Part shown: piece after piece, positions 6,705-13,139 of the stretch | How positions within the stretch are numbered: position 1 is the stretch's first letter | How the letters are laid out: every line of letters starts with the position of its first letter | Assembly: GCA_900550855.1 (NCBI GenBank) | Contig: URTQ01000021.1 | Location: 1 to 13,655, forward strand | DNA length: 13,655 nucleotides | Source of the DNA: an uncultured Eubacteriales bacterium | GTDB taxonomy: Bacteria; Bacillota; Clostridia; Christensenellales; CAG-917 | Direction of reading: 5' to 3' | The notes under the pieces: model-generated | Told to the model about the DNA's origin: nothing | Seen by the model: only the letters and a program-made list of their open reading frames with translations | Databases searched by the model: none | Program-made: the position numbers and the translations under genes

Positions 6705-6728
6705 CGATGCGACGAGAACGTCGCATCG
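6705..6728 (-). other. Strong hairpin in the galE-galU gap
   Basis: CGATGCGACG (6705-6714) and CGTCGCATCG (6719-6728) form a perfect 10-bp GC-rich stem with a 4-base loop. On the minus strand it follows galE by about 85 bases and is not followed by a clean T run (only GAATTTC a few bases later). It may attenuate or stabilise galE mRNA rather than end it. Confidence 0.6.
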
Positions 6729-6814
6729 TCTGCGTTACAATATATTCGAATCAAAGTGCGACGATGTGTTTTTTCGCCTCGCTTTGTCAAAAATCCTTTC
6801 ATAGAAAGGAAAAC

Positions 6815-7801
6815 TTATTTCTCGTAGCCGTGCGGATGAGTGGAATGCCACTTCCAAGCCGACGAAACTATGCTTTCGAGGCTGTCGTATTGAGGCTTCC
6901 AACCGAGTTCTCTCTTTATCTTTTCGCTCGACGCGACCAACGTTGCGGGGTCGCCGGGGCGACGCGCTTCTATGGTTCTTTCGATATGACGTCCCGTCAC
7001 TTGCTCGGTGACGTCGATAACCTCTTTGACGCTGAATCCGTTGCCGTTGCCGAGGTTGTAATAAGTGGATTTTCCGCCGTTTTTGAGGTAATCGAGGGCG
7101 CGGATATGCGCGTCGGCAAGGTCGGTGATGTGAATGTAATCTCTCACGCAAGTTCCGTCGGGCGTGGGATAATCGTCGCCGAAAATGCCGATGTGGTCTC
7201 TCGTGCCGTTTGCGACCTGCAAAATGATGGGAATGAGGTGCGATTCGGGATTGTGAGCCTCGCCTATTTCGCCGCTTCTGTGCGCGCCTGCCGCGTTGAA
7301 GTAACGAAGCGCGACGTATTTAAGACCGTACGCCTTGTCGTAGTCCTGCATAAACTGTTCCATCATAAGTTTGGTTTGACCGTACACGCTGGTGGGACGT
7401 TGCGGACTGTCTTCCGTTATCAAGCCGTCGCCGCAATCGCCGTAGGTTGCCGCAGACGACGAAAACACGAGATACTTGACGTTTTCGGCAATCATAGCGT
7501 CCAAAAGCGCAAGAGTGCCGGCAACGTTGTTGTGATAGTACTTTGCGGGATTCTTCATACTTTCGCCCACGAGCGAGTACGCCGCAAAGTGAATGACGGA
7601 ATCCACGCCGTACTTTCTGAACGTCGAACGCAACAGTTCGACATCAAAGATGTCGCCTTTGACGAAAGGCACGTCCGAAGGCACTGACTCGATGTGTCCC
7701 GTGACGAGATTGTCGTAAACCACGACGTCCATATTTCTTTCTTTGAGTTCTCTTACGCAATGTGAGCCGATGTAACCTGCTCCGCCCGTAACCAAAATCA
7801 T
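6815..7801 (-). CDS. galE: UDP-glucose 4-epimerase
   Basis: A 328-residue extended short-chain dehydrogenase that interconverts UDP-glucose and UDP-galactose with bound NAD. The NAD-binding TGGAGYIGSH is at residues 5-14, the catalytic Ser in SSSAATYG (114-121), and the catalytic YxxxK as Tyr140-Lys144. GalE hallmarks follow: RYFNAAGAH (166-174), PESHLIP (185-191), DYPTPDGTCVRDYIH (210-224) and RRPGDP (280-285). Length is normal. The ATG at 7801 has a GAGGAG ribosome binding site (7813-7808) and its own promoter about 50 bases upstream. It starts the minus-strand group and diverges from dinB. galU downstream makes its substrate. Very secure. Confidence 0.97.
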   Translation of the reverse strand: MILVTGGAGYIGSHCVRELKERNMDVVVYDNLVTGHIESVPSDVPFVKGDIFDVELLRSTFRKYGVDSVIHFAAYSLVGESMKNPAKYYHNNVAGTLALLDAMIAENVKYLVFSSSAATYGDCGDGLITEDSPQRPTSVYGQTKLMMEQFMQDYDKAYGLKYVALRYFNAAGAHRSGEIGEAHNPESHLIPIILQVANGTRDHIGIFGDDYPTPDGTCVRDYIHITDLADAHIRALDYLKNGGKSTYYNLGNGNGFSVKEVIDVTEQVTGRHIERTIEARRPGDPATLVASSEKIKRELGWKPQYDSLESIVSSAWKWHSTHPHGYEK

Positions 7802-7813
7802 ATATCTCTCCTC

Positions 7814-7827
7814 GCGCGCCGCCGCGC
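7814..7827 (-). other. GC-rich hairpin next to the galE ribosome binding site
   Basis: In the roughly 40-base galE leader, GCGCG (7814-7818) and CGCGC (7823-7827) form a 5-bp stem with a 4-base loop immediately before GAGGAG. It could modulate translation; the stem is short and may be incidental. Confidence 0.4.
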
Positions 7828-7847
7828 TAAAAATTTATCTATGAAAT

Positions 7848-7876
7848 ATTATAAACTAGAACCGCTTGTTTTGCAA
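7848..7876 (-). promoter_or_regulatory. Sigma-A promoter of galE
   Basis: Minus-strand -35 box TTGCAA (7876-7871), 17-bp spacer, perfect -10 box TATAAT (7853-7848). The predicted start is near 7841, giving a leader of about 40 bases. Its -35 box shares base 7871 with the -35 box of the divergent dinB promoter. Confidence 0.88.
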
Positions 7877-7894
7877 GGCAAAAATGTGTATAAT
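7866..7894 (+). promoter_or_regulatory. Sigma-A promoter of dinB
   Basis: Plus-strand -35 box TTGTTT (7866-7871), 17-bp spacer, perfect -10 box TATAAT (7889-7894). The predicted start is 7900-7902, which coincides with the GTG proposed as the dinB start. It abuts the divergent galE promoter. Confidence 0.82.
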
Positions 7895-7900
7895 CGATTT

Positions 7901-9136
7901 GTGGGAAAAACGATACTGCATTGCGACCTAAACAACTTCTACGCTTCGGTGGAACAAAAACTGCATCCCGAATACGACGGGATGCCTCTTGCCGTTTGCG
8001 GAAATCCCGAAGCAAGACACGGCATAGTGCTTGCAAAAAACCAACTCGCAAAGAAAGCGGGCGTTCAAACGGGCGAAACGCTTTGGTCGGCAAGGCAAAA
8101 ATGCCCCGATATCGTGTTCGTTCTTCCGCACTTTGACGAATACGTCAAATATTCAAAACAGGTTTTCGAAATTTACACGCAATTCACCGACCGAGTGGAA
8201 AGATTCGGCATAGACGAGTGCTGGCTTGACGTGACGGGGTCGGAAAAACTTTTCGGCGACGGCGTTACAATCGCAAACAAGTTGCGTCGGCTCGTGAAAG
8301 AAAAGACGGGACTCACCATTTCCGTAGGCGTGTCTTTTACCAAAACTCTCGCAAAACTCGGAAGCGACCTCAAAAAGCCCGACGCGACCACCGTCCTCGA
8401 CAAAGAGCATTATATGGACGTCATCGGCGATATGTCGCCGTCCGAGATGATTATGATAGGTCGTCAGACGTCCGAAAAACTCACCAAACTCAACATCCGC
8501 ACCATACGACAACTTGCAAACGCCGACCGTGACGCTTTGCGTCACATTTTCGGAATAATCGCCGACAATATGATAAATGCCGCGCAAGGAATCGAAACGG
8601 AAGAAGTCAAACACTACTACGACGTACACGTTCCCAAAAGCGTTTCGAACGGCACAACCACGCCGCGCGACATAAAAGACTTGCAAGAAGCGAAAATCGT
8701 GATATACGCGCTTTCGGATATGGTCGCGTTGCGCCTTAGAAGTTACAATCTCGTGGCAAACGGCGTGGGGCTTTCGATAAAAAATCCCGCGTTGCAATGG
8801 ACGTCCAAACAAATTCCGCTTTCGCCCGCTTCGGCAAATTCGGGCGCAATCGCAAAAGCCGCGATAGGCTTGCTTGAAAAAATACACAACTTCGGCGAGC
8901 CGCTTAGGGCAATCACGATTGCGGCAATAAGGCTCGAAAGCAAGGACGGCGTGCAAATGAGTTTGTTCGACGAACAAAGCGACAAGGCGGACAAACTCGA
9001 ACAAACCCTCGACGAGATAAGAGCCAAATACGGTTATCACTCGGTTCAGCGCGGCATTTTGCTCGAAAACGACCTGACGGGCAATTTGCACGAGGACGAC
9101 GATTTCAGACCGTTCCACCAATCCAAAACAACCTAA
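7901..9136 (+). CDS. dinB: Y-family translesion DNA polymerase (DinB/Pol IV type)
   Basis: A 411-residue error-prone polymerase from GTG 7901. The catalytic Asp9 is in HCDLNNFYASVE; Asp105-Glu106 are in GIDECWLDVTG; the fingers and thumb regions include GVSFTKTLAKLGSDLKKP (the family's SxxKxxAK-like stretch) and a helix-hairpin-helix region. QMSLFD near residue 352 fits the beta-clamp binding motif. The same frame is open back to an ATG at 7841, but that extension (MKYYKLEP...) reads across both divergent promoters, lacks a ribosome binding site and does not resemble the family N-terminus, so I reject it. GTG 7901 coincides with the predicted transcript start, suggesting a leaderless or nearly leaderless mRNA. 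A terminator follows at 9187. No convincing LexA box is seen. Confidence 0.93.
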   Translation: MGKTILHCDLNNFYASVEQKLHPEYDGMPLAVCGNPEARHGIVLAKNQLAKKAGVQTGETLWSARQKCPDIVFVLPHFDEYVKYSKQVFEIYTQFTDRVERFGIDECWLDVTGSEKLFGDGVTIANKLRRLVKEKTGLTISVGVSFTKTLAKLGSDLKKPDATTVLDKEHYMDVIGDMSPSEMIMIGRQTSEKLTKLNIRTIRQLANADRDALRHIFGIIADNMINAAQGIETEEVKHYYDVHVPKSVSNGTTTPRDIKDLQEAKIVIYALSDMVALRLRSYNLVANGVGLSIKNPALQWTSKQIPLSPASANSGAIAKAAIGLLEKIHNFGEPLRAITIAAIRLESKDGVQMSLFDEQSDKADKLEQTLDEIRAKYGYHSVQRGILLENDLTGNLHEDDDFRPFHQSKTT

Positions 9137-9186
9137 GTCGGTAATTTTTTATTGTATACAAATTTTGGAAAAACGTCTTCTTCTCT

Positions 9187-9220
9187 GCACGGTTCATTAC
9201 ACGAATCGTGCTTTATTTTT
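9187..9220 (+). terminator. Intrinsic terminator of dinB
   Basis: GCACGGTTC (9187-9195) pairs with GAATCGTGC (9203-9211), nine pairs including one G-U, around a 7-base loop; TTTATTTTT follows at 9212-9220. It is 50 bases after the dinB stop. Its right half also contains the CACGAATCGTG palindrome shared with the next region. Confidence 0.8.
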
Positions 9221-9271
9221 GCGTTTTTGACCCAAAATCACGTTAAATCCGCGATTTTCGCTTCGTTTTTG

Positions 9272-9332
9272 ATATGCTTATACACGAATCGTGTTGCATA
9301 TGCGCATAACACATATCGTGTTTTATGCGCAT
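9272..9332. promoter_or_regulatory. Array of related palindromes upstream of the phosphate transporter (possible operators)
   Basis: CACGAATCGTG occurs at 9283-9293 (and at 9200-9210 in the dinB terminator), with a variant CACATATCGTG at 9310-9320, 27 bases on. Each is framed by inverted ATGC-type words: ATATGC at 9272-9277 with GCATAT at 9296-9301, and ATGCGCAT at 9300-9307 and again at 9325-9332. The result is two nested dyads in tandem ending about 35 bases before the -35 box of the transporter gene. This looks like a dimeric regulator bound twice, or a cruciform element. I do not recognise the regulator. Confidence 0.55.
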
Positions 9333-9366
9333 TTTGTCGAATTATGAAGCAAGTTGAGCATTCCGT

Positions 9367-9395
9367 TTTACAATCATAGGATTTTTCTTTATAAT
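9367..9395 (+). promoter_or_regulatory. Sigma-A promoter of the sodium/phosphate cotransporter operon
   Basis: -35 box TTTACA (9367-9372), 17-bp spacer, perfect -10 box TATAAT (9390-9395). The predicted start is near 9402, giving a leader of about 87 bases before ATG 9489. Confidence 0.85.
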
Positions 9396-9442
9396 TATCG
9401 TAGACAATAATTGAATTGTAAGAAGACGCGGGAAATCCGTAC

Positions 9443-9474
9443 GGGCAAAGCCCCACACGCACGCACAGGCGTGC
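9443..9474 (+). other. Two small hairpins in the leader of the phosphate transporter mRNA
   Basis: GGGC-AAA-GCCC (9443-9453) and GCACGC-ACAG-GCGTGC (9459-9474) follow one another in the leader, ending 14 bases before ATG 9489. No ribosome binding site is visible between them and the start. I do not recognise a known riboswitch. The same bases are also open as in-frame coding if translation begins at the TTG at 9411. Confidence 0.45.
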
Positions 9475-9488
9475 AAAACAATTTGTTT

Positions 9489-11180
9489 ATGACACCCGTC
9501 AAAATCGCAACGGCAGTTTTATCTCTCATAGCAGGTATAGGCGTTTTTCTCATCGCATGCACTATGATGAGTTCGAACCTCGAATCCGTCAGTTCAAACA
9601 AACTCAAACAACTCTTTGCAAGAACGTCAAAGAGCAAACTCGTAGGCGTCGGCATAGGCACGGTCGCAACGGCGGCGATTCAATCGTCGGGCGCAACCAC
9701 CGTTATGGTCATCGGTTTCGTCAACGCAGGCATTATGTCGCTTATGCAAGCCGCAACCGTAATTTATGGCGCGAACATCGGCACGACAATCACGGGTCAA
9801 ATAACCGCGCTCGGTATGTTCGAAAACTCGATTTCCACCGGCGTCGTGTTTGCAACCTTTGCAGGTATAGGCGCGTTTACGATGGCGTTTGCAAAAAAGG
9901 ATATCGTAAAGAAAATCGGCGGTATCCTCGCAGGCTTCGGTATGCTGTTCGTAGGACTCGATATGATGAGCGCGTCGATGGAAGTCTTTGCCGCTCTCGA
10001 TTCCGTCAAAAACTTCCTCGCTTCCATATCGAATCCCATTCTTCTCGTTTTGATAGGCACGATTCTCACCGCCATAATCCAAAGTTCGTCGGTTATGACG
10101 TCCGTTGCAATCACTATGGCGTTTACGGGGCTCATCAACCTCGACCAAGGCATCTACCTCACGATGGGTTCGAACATCGGCTCGTGCGTCGTGGCAATCA
10201 TTGCAGGTCTCACTTCGAGCACCAACGCAAAACGCACCGCGCTCATTCACCTTTTGTTCAACGTATCCGGCGTTGTCATCTTTATGATCGTCGCAATGAT
10301 GATGCGCGAAATCTCAAAAGCGGTCAATCCCGCAAAAGTCATTACGTTCGGATATCTGTTTGAAAATATGTTCCCCGGCGTGCCGCAAACGCAACTCGCT
10401 ATGTTCCACACGATTTTCAACGTCATTACGGTCATAATTATGTTGCCGCTCACAAACTTATCGGTTAAGCTCGTTTGCAAGATTCTGCCCGACAAGAAAA
10501 AAGCGGACGAACAGCCCGAAGAACATATGTTCTACATCGACGCGCATATGCTCAAAACGCCGCCTATCGCCGTTCAACAAACCAAAAACGAAATCGTCAA
10601 TATGGCGGAAATCGCGCTTCACAACTACGACATCGCCTGCAACATAATCTGCACGCTCGATTATTCGAACATCGAACAATTCCGCAAAAACGAAAACGAA
10701 CTCAACTTCTTGAACAAGGAAATCGCAAGATTCGTCGTCAATCTTTCCAAACTCGAAATGAACGACGCCGACCACAACTATCTTGCAACCACGTTCCATA
10801 CCATAACCGACCTCGAACGCGTCGGCGACTATGCGGAAAACATCATCGAATACGCCGACAAACTCAAAGAATCCAACCAAACTTTCTCGGACGTCGCGAT
10901 TCAAGAGGTTCGCCACCTTCAAAGTCGCATAGACGATTTGTTCCAAAAGGTTATGAAAGCGTACGTCAACTGCGATGCGTCGTCGCTTGACGAGGCAAAC
11001 GAAATCGAGGACAACATCGACGACATCACCGAAGCAATGGGCGCAAACCATATCGCAAGGCTCAGAGCGGGCGACTGCACGCCCGACGTCGGCGCACAAT
11101 ATCTCTCGCTCGCTTCCGATTCCGAGCGTGTTGCAGACCACTTTATCAACGTCGCAAAATCCATAAATCGCAAAGCGTAA
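9489..11180 (+). CDS. Na/Pi cotransporter family protein with C-terminal PhoU-like domain
   Basis: A 563-residue protein from ATG 9489. The membrane part (about 1-330) holds the two inverted family repeats: QSSGATT (65-71) with GANIGTT (94-100), and QSSSVMT (198-204) with GSNIGSC (227-233), each among hydrophobic segments; the QSS motifs line the sodium/phosphate path in this family. From about residue 375 a helical PhoU-like cytoplasmic domain follows, with DLERVGDYAENI and SERVADHFIN, the metal-binding helix motif of PhoU. It probably imports or exports phosphate with sodium. The frame is also open from TTG 9411 (26 extra, basic residues), but these cover leader hairpins and have no ribosome binding site, so ATG 9489 is preferred with moderate certainty. 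rdgB follows nine bases downstream, so the genes form an operon. Confidence 0.92.
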   Translation: MTPVKIATAVLSLIAGIGVFLIACTMMSSNLESVSSNKLKQLFARTSKSKLVGVGIGTVATAAIQSSGATTVMVIGFVNAGIMSLMQAATVIYGANIGTTITGQITALGMFENSISTGVVFATFAGIGAFTMAFAKKDIVKKIGGILAGFGMLFVGLDMMSASMEVFAALDSVKNFLASISNPILLVLIGTILTAIIQSSSVMTSVAITMAFTGLINLDQGIYLTMGSNIGSCVVAIIAGLTSSTNAKRTALIHLLFNVSGVVIFMIVAMMMREISKAVNPAKVITFGYLFENMFPGVPQTQLAMFHTIFNVITVIIMLPLTNLSVKLVCKILPDKKKADEQPEEHMFYIDAHMLKTPPIAVQQTKNEIVNMAEIALHNYDIACNIICTLDYSNIEQFRKNENELNFLNKEIARFVVNLSKLEMNDADHNYLATTFHTITDLERVGDYAENIIEYADKLKESNQTFSDVAIQEVRHLQSRIDDLFQKVMKAYVNCDASSLDEANEIEDNIDDITEAMGANHIARLRAGDCTPDVGAQYLSLASDSERVADHFINVAKSINRKA

Positions 11181-11189
11181 GGACTTATT

Positions 11190-11774
11190 ATGAAACTCGC
11201 AATAGCCACCAACAACGCCCACAAACTCAGCGAAATCAAAGCGATTCTCGGCAACTCGTTCGAGGAATTGCTTTCCCTCAAAGAACTCGGCGTCGACGTA
11301 GACGTCAAGGAAACTGGAACTACGCTCGAAGAAAATTCGTACCTCAAAGCGCGCACTATTTGCGACATCTGCAATATGCCGACTCTCGCCGACGATACGG
11401 GGCTTATGGTGGACGCATTGAACGGCGCGCCAGGCGTTTATTCCGCTCGCTACGCAGGCGAAGCGCACAACGACAAAGCGAACCGTCAGTTGCTTCTCAA
11501 AAACCTCGACGGCGTGGAAAACAGACGCGCGCATTTTGCAACGGTAATCACCATTTGTTATCCGAACGGCGAGTTTATCACCGCAAAAGGTCGCGTTGAA
11601 GGCTCGATTTTGACCGAAGAACGCGGAAGCGAGGGTTTCGGATACGACTCGCTCTTTTATAGCGACGAACTTCAAAAAACGTTTGCCGAAGCGTCGCAAG
11701 CCGAAAAAAATTCCGTCAGCCACAGAGGCAGAGCCTTGCACGCTATGCTCGAAAAACTGAACGAGCGCAATTAA
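11190..11774 (+). CDS. rdgB: XTP/dITP (non-canonical purine NTP) pyrophosphatase
   Basis: A 194-residue HAM1/RdgB-family enzyme that hydrolyses XTP, dITP and ITP to the monophosphate and pyrophosphate, keeping damaged purines out of DNA and RNA. Family motifs are all present: ATNNAHKLSEI near the start (TNNxxK phosphate loop), TLEENSYLKA, ADDTGLMVDAL with the acidic pair, GAPGVYSARYAG, EGFGYDSLF and SHRGRAL near the C-terminus. Length is typical. An AAGGA ribosome binding site at 11179-11183 overlaps the stop of the transporter gene, so the start is well placed. The phosphoesterase gene follows after four bases, a pairing often seen in Firmicutes genomes. Very secure. Confidence 0.97.
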   Translation: MKLAIATNNAHKLSEIKAILGNSFEELLSLKELGVDVDVKETGTTLEENSYLKARTICDICNMPTLADDTGLMVDALNGAPGVYSARYAGEAHNDKANRQLLLKNLDGVENRRAHFATVITICYPNGEFITAKGRVEGSILTEERGSEGFGYDSLFYSDELQKTFAEASQAEKNSVSHRGRALHAMLEKLNERN

Positions 11775-11778
11775 GATT

Positions 11779-12243
11779 ATGAACACCGTCGTAGCATTTT
11801 CGGACAGCCACAATATGCCGCTTCCAAGCCGCCTTATCGACGTTGCAAACGAAAGTAAATACGTTTTCTTTCTCGGCGACGGATTAGGCTCTCTCGGCGA
11901 TTTGATGTGCCATAAAGGCTTTCACGGCGTAAAGGGCAACTGCGACCGCTACGACTTTTGCGACGAAGAAGTCGTCGAAATAGACGGCGTGCGCATTTTG
12001 CTCACTCACGGCGACAAATACCACGTCAAGCGCGGTCTTTTGGAACTCGATTTGAGAGCGCGCGAACTCGGTTGCACCCTCGTTTTTTACGGGCATACGC
12101 ACTTTGCGCAAATCGACGAAAACGCAGGGATCACGTTCGTATGTTCGGGTTCGATATCCTCGCCGCTTTCGGGCGCGCCGTCATACGCTTACGCAGTCGT
12201 CCACGACGGAAAATTTACGGTCAAAATCGTAAATCTAATCTAA
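11779..12243 (+). CDS. YfcE/MJ0936-type metallophosphoesterase
   Basis: A 154-residue calcineurin-like phosphodiesterase with the five metal motifs in order: Asp9 and His11 in SDSHN, Asp34 in LGDG, Asn54 in KGNCD, His77 in THGD, and His106/His108 in GHTH. It is a small single-domain member of a family that cleaves phosphodiesters or phosphomonoesters with two metal ions; the physiological substrate is usually unknown. The ATG lies four bases after the rdgB stop and has only a weak ribosome binding site, so translation is probably coupled. It is the last protein gene of the transporter-rdgB unit; no terminator separates it from the tRNA promoter that begins seven bases after its stop. Some transcripts may therefore run on into the tRNAs. 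Confidence 0.93.
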   Translation: MNTVVAFSDSHNMPLPSRLIDVANESKYVFFLGDGLGSLGDLMCHKGFHGVKGNCDRYDFCDEEVVEIDGVRILLTHGDKYHVKRGLLELDLRARELGCTLVFYGHTHFAQIDENAGITFVCSGSISSPLSGAPSYAYAVVHDGKFTVKIVNLI

Positions 12244-12249
12244 ATTTTG

Positions 12250-12278
12250 TTGACATAAATACGCCGATGTGGTAATAT
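12250..12278 (+). promoter_or_regulatory. Promoter of the tRNA cluster
   Basis: A perfect -35 box TTGACA (12250-12255), 17-bp spacer and -10 box TAATAT (12273-12278) with TG at the extended -10 position. The predicted start is near 12285, about 46 bases before tRNA-Gly. Confidence 0.92.
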
Positions 12279-12330
12279 TGTTAAGCATTGAATTATAGAT
12301 TGCTCTTTCAAAAGTGCGATTTGAGTCCGT

Positions 12331-12404
12331 GCGGGTGTAGTTCAATGGTAGAATGTCAGCCTTCCAAGCTGATTGCGTGGGTCCGATTCCCATCACCCGC
12401 TCCA
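12331..12404 (+). tRNA. tRNA-Gly (anticodon TCC)
   Basis: Complete cloverleaf: acceptor GCGGGTG/CACCCGC, anticodon stem TCAGC/GCTGA with loop CTTCCAA (anticodon TCC at 12363-12365), T-arm GTGGG/CCCAT, discriminator T and encoded CCA. Reads GGA/GGN glycine codons. First tRNA after the promoter. Confidence 0.97.
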
Positions 12405-12442
12405 TTACAGAACTCAAACAAACTTTGAGCATCTAATGCAAT

Positions 12443-12519
12443 GAGCCTGTAGCTCAGCAGGATAGAGCAACGGCCTTCTAAGCCGTGTGTCGGGAGTTCG
12501 AATCTCTTCAGGCTCGCCA
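12443..12519 (+). tRNA. tRNA-Arg (anticodon TCT)
   Basis: Acceptor GAGCCTG/CAGGCTC, D-arm TAGCTCAGCAGGATAGAGCA, anticodon stem ACGGC/GCCGT with loop CTTCTAA (anticodon TCT at 12477-12479), TTCGAAT T-loop, discriminator G and encoded CCA. Reads AGA/AGG. Confidence 0.97.
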
Positions 12520-12524
12520 TTATG

Positions 12525-12601
12525 GTGGATATAGCGCAGTTGGTTAGCGTGCCAGGTTGTGGCCCTGGAGGTCGTGGGTTCGAATCCCACTATTCACCCC
12601 A
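12525..12601 (+). tRNA. tRNA-His (anticodon GTG)
   Basis: Acceptor GTGGATA/TATTCAC, anticodon stem CCAGG/CCTGG with loop TTGTGGC (anticodon GTG at 12559-12561), TTCGAAT T-loop and encoded CCA. Position 73 is C and the base before the acceptor (12524) is G, so the histidine-specific G-1:C73 pair is genome-encoded. Confidence 0.97.
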
Positions 12602-12635
12602 CTTTGTTACATCGCTCTAAATAGAGTCGATATAG

Positions 12636-12668
12636 TTTGAGTCCGACGATAACCTCATCGGATTCGAA
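12636..12668. other. Hairpin in the gap between tRNA-His and tRNA-Gln
   Basis: TTTGAGTCCGA (12636-12646) pairs with TCGGATTCGAA (12658-12668), 11 pairs with two G-U, around an 11-base loop. It has no T run after it. The right arm resembles the complement of a tRNA T-arm (GATTCGAAC), so it may be a tRNA remnant or a processing hairpin. Confidence 0.4.
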
Positions 12669-12751
12669 CGGGCAGATAATCAACAATAGGTTTTCTGTCG
12701 CAGCCGAAACAAAAATTATTTTACATTCGGCAAAAAAGTGCAGTATATTTG

Positions 12752-12780
12752 TTGCAAAAACTTTGTTTTGGTGATAAGAT
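12752..12780 (+). promoter_or_regulatory. Second promoter, in front of tRNA-Gln
   Basis: -35 box TTGCAA (12752-12757), 17-bp spacer, -10 box TAAGAT (12775-12780) preceded by TG at the extended position. The predicted start is near 12787, six bases before tRNA-Gln. It would let tRNA-Gln and tRNA-Lys be made separately from the first three. Confidence 0.7.
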
Positions 12781-12792
12781 AGACTGCGTTGT

Positions 12793-12867
12793 AGGGGTAT
12801 CGCCAAGCGGTAAGGCACCAGATTTTGATTCTGGCATTCGTTGGTTCAAATCCAGCTACCCCTGCCA
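12793..12867 (+). tRNA. tRNA-Gln (anticodon TTG)
   Basis: Acceptor AGGGGTA/TACCCCT, D-arm GCCAAGCGGTAAGGC, anticodon stem CCAGA/TCTGG with loop TTTTGAT (anticodon TTG at 12825-12827), T-stem GTTGG/CCAGC, discriminator G and encoded CCA. The first pair is A-U, a weak pair as is usual for glutamine tRNAs, but in the reverse of the common U1-A72 orientation. Confidence 0.96.
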
Positions 12868-12870
12868 AAT

Positions 12871-12946
12871 GACTCACTAGCTCAGTCGGTAGAGCACCGC
12901 ACTTTTAATGCGATGGTCCGGAGTTCGAATCTCCGGTGGGTCACCA
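12871..12946 (+). tRNA. tRNA-Lys (anticodon TTT)
   Basis: Acceptor GACTCAC/GTGGGTC, D-arm GCTCAGTCGGTAGAGC, anticodon loop CTTTTAA (anticodon TTT at 12904-12906) with one C-A mismatch at the top of the anticodon stem, T-arm CCGGA/TCCGG with TTCGAAT, discriminator A and encoded CCA. It starts three bases after the CCA of tRNA-Gln. Confidence 0.97.
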
Positions 12947-12952
12947 AATGAC

Positions 12953-12991
12953 AATAATACGAACTCAGATAATGGGTTCGTATTATTTTTT
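12953..12991 (+). terminator. Intrinsic terminator of the tRNA cluster
   Basis: AATAATACGAAC (12953-12964) is perfectly complementary to GTTCGTATTATT (12976-12987); two inner pairs extend it to 14. T residues follow to 12991. It lies six bases after tRNA-Lys. On the minus strand it could weakly stop transcription from malQ. Confidence 0.93.
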
Positions 12992-13139
12992 CTTCGAGAA
13001 TTTTTTGCAACAAAACTACACCTATAAATTCAAAGAGTTTATCAAAATCTCGTATTGCTGATTTTTGACAATCAAACCACTACCCTATTTATCCATGCAT
13101 CTGCTTACGCACAAAATTTGCGCGCAACTTCTTATATTA
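12992..13139. other. AT-rich gap with no recognisable gene
   Basis: No supported ORF on either strand. It holds a 10-bp palindrome TTGCGCGCAA near 13118-13127 next to an imperfect CGCAC/GCGCG dyad, and nothing else that I can interpret. Confidence 0.5.

Noticed and set aside
6203..7687. A 494-codon plus-strand frame opposite galU and galE
   Set aside because: It crosses two unambiguous minus-strand genes and their gap; its composition is typical of antisense translation.
7859..7871. Possible LexA/SOS box (GAAC-N5-GTTT) overlapping the dinB -35 box
   Set aside because: The Gram-positive SOS box has GAAC and GTTC separated by four bases; here the gap is five and the second half is imperfect. 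Position is suggestive but sequence support is too weak.
7841..7900. Upstream ATG extension of dinB
   Set aside because: The extra 20 codons lie over the galE promoter and the dinB promoter, have no ribosome binding site and lie outside the family N-terminus.
9200..9332. CRISPR-like repeats
   Set aside because: The repeated words are short palindromes of 11 bp at unequal spacing with no spacer-repeat pattern and no cas gene.
10458..11813. A 451-codon minus-strand frame opposite the transporter and rdgB
   Set aside because: Antisense shadow that spans two conserved genes; no recognisable motif.
12594..12818. A 74-codon minus-strand frame between tRNA genes
   Set aside because: It runs antisense into tRNA-His and tRNA-Gln and has no start signals.
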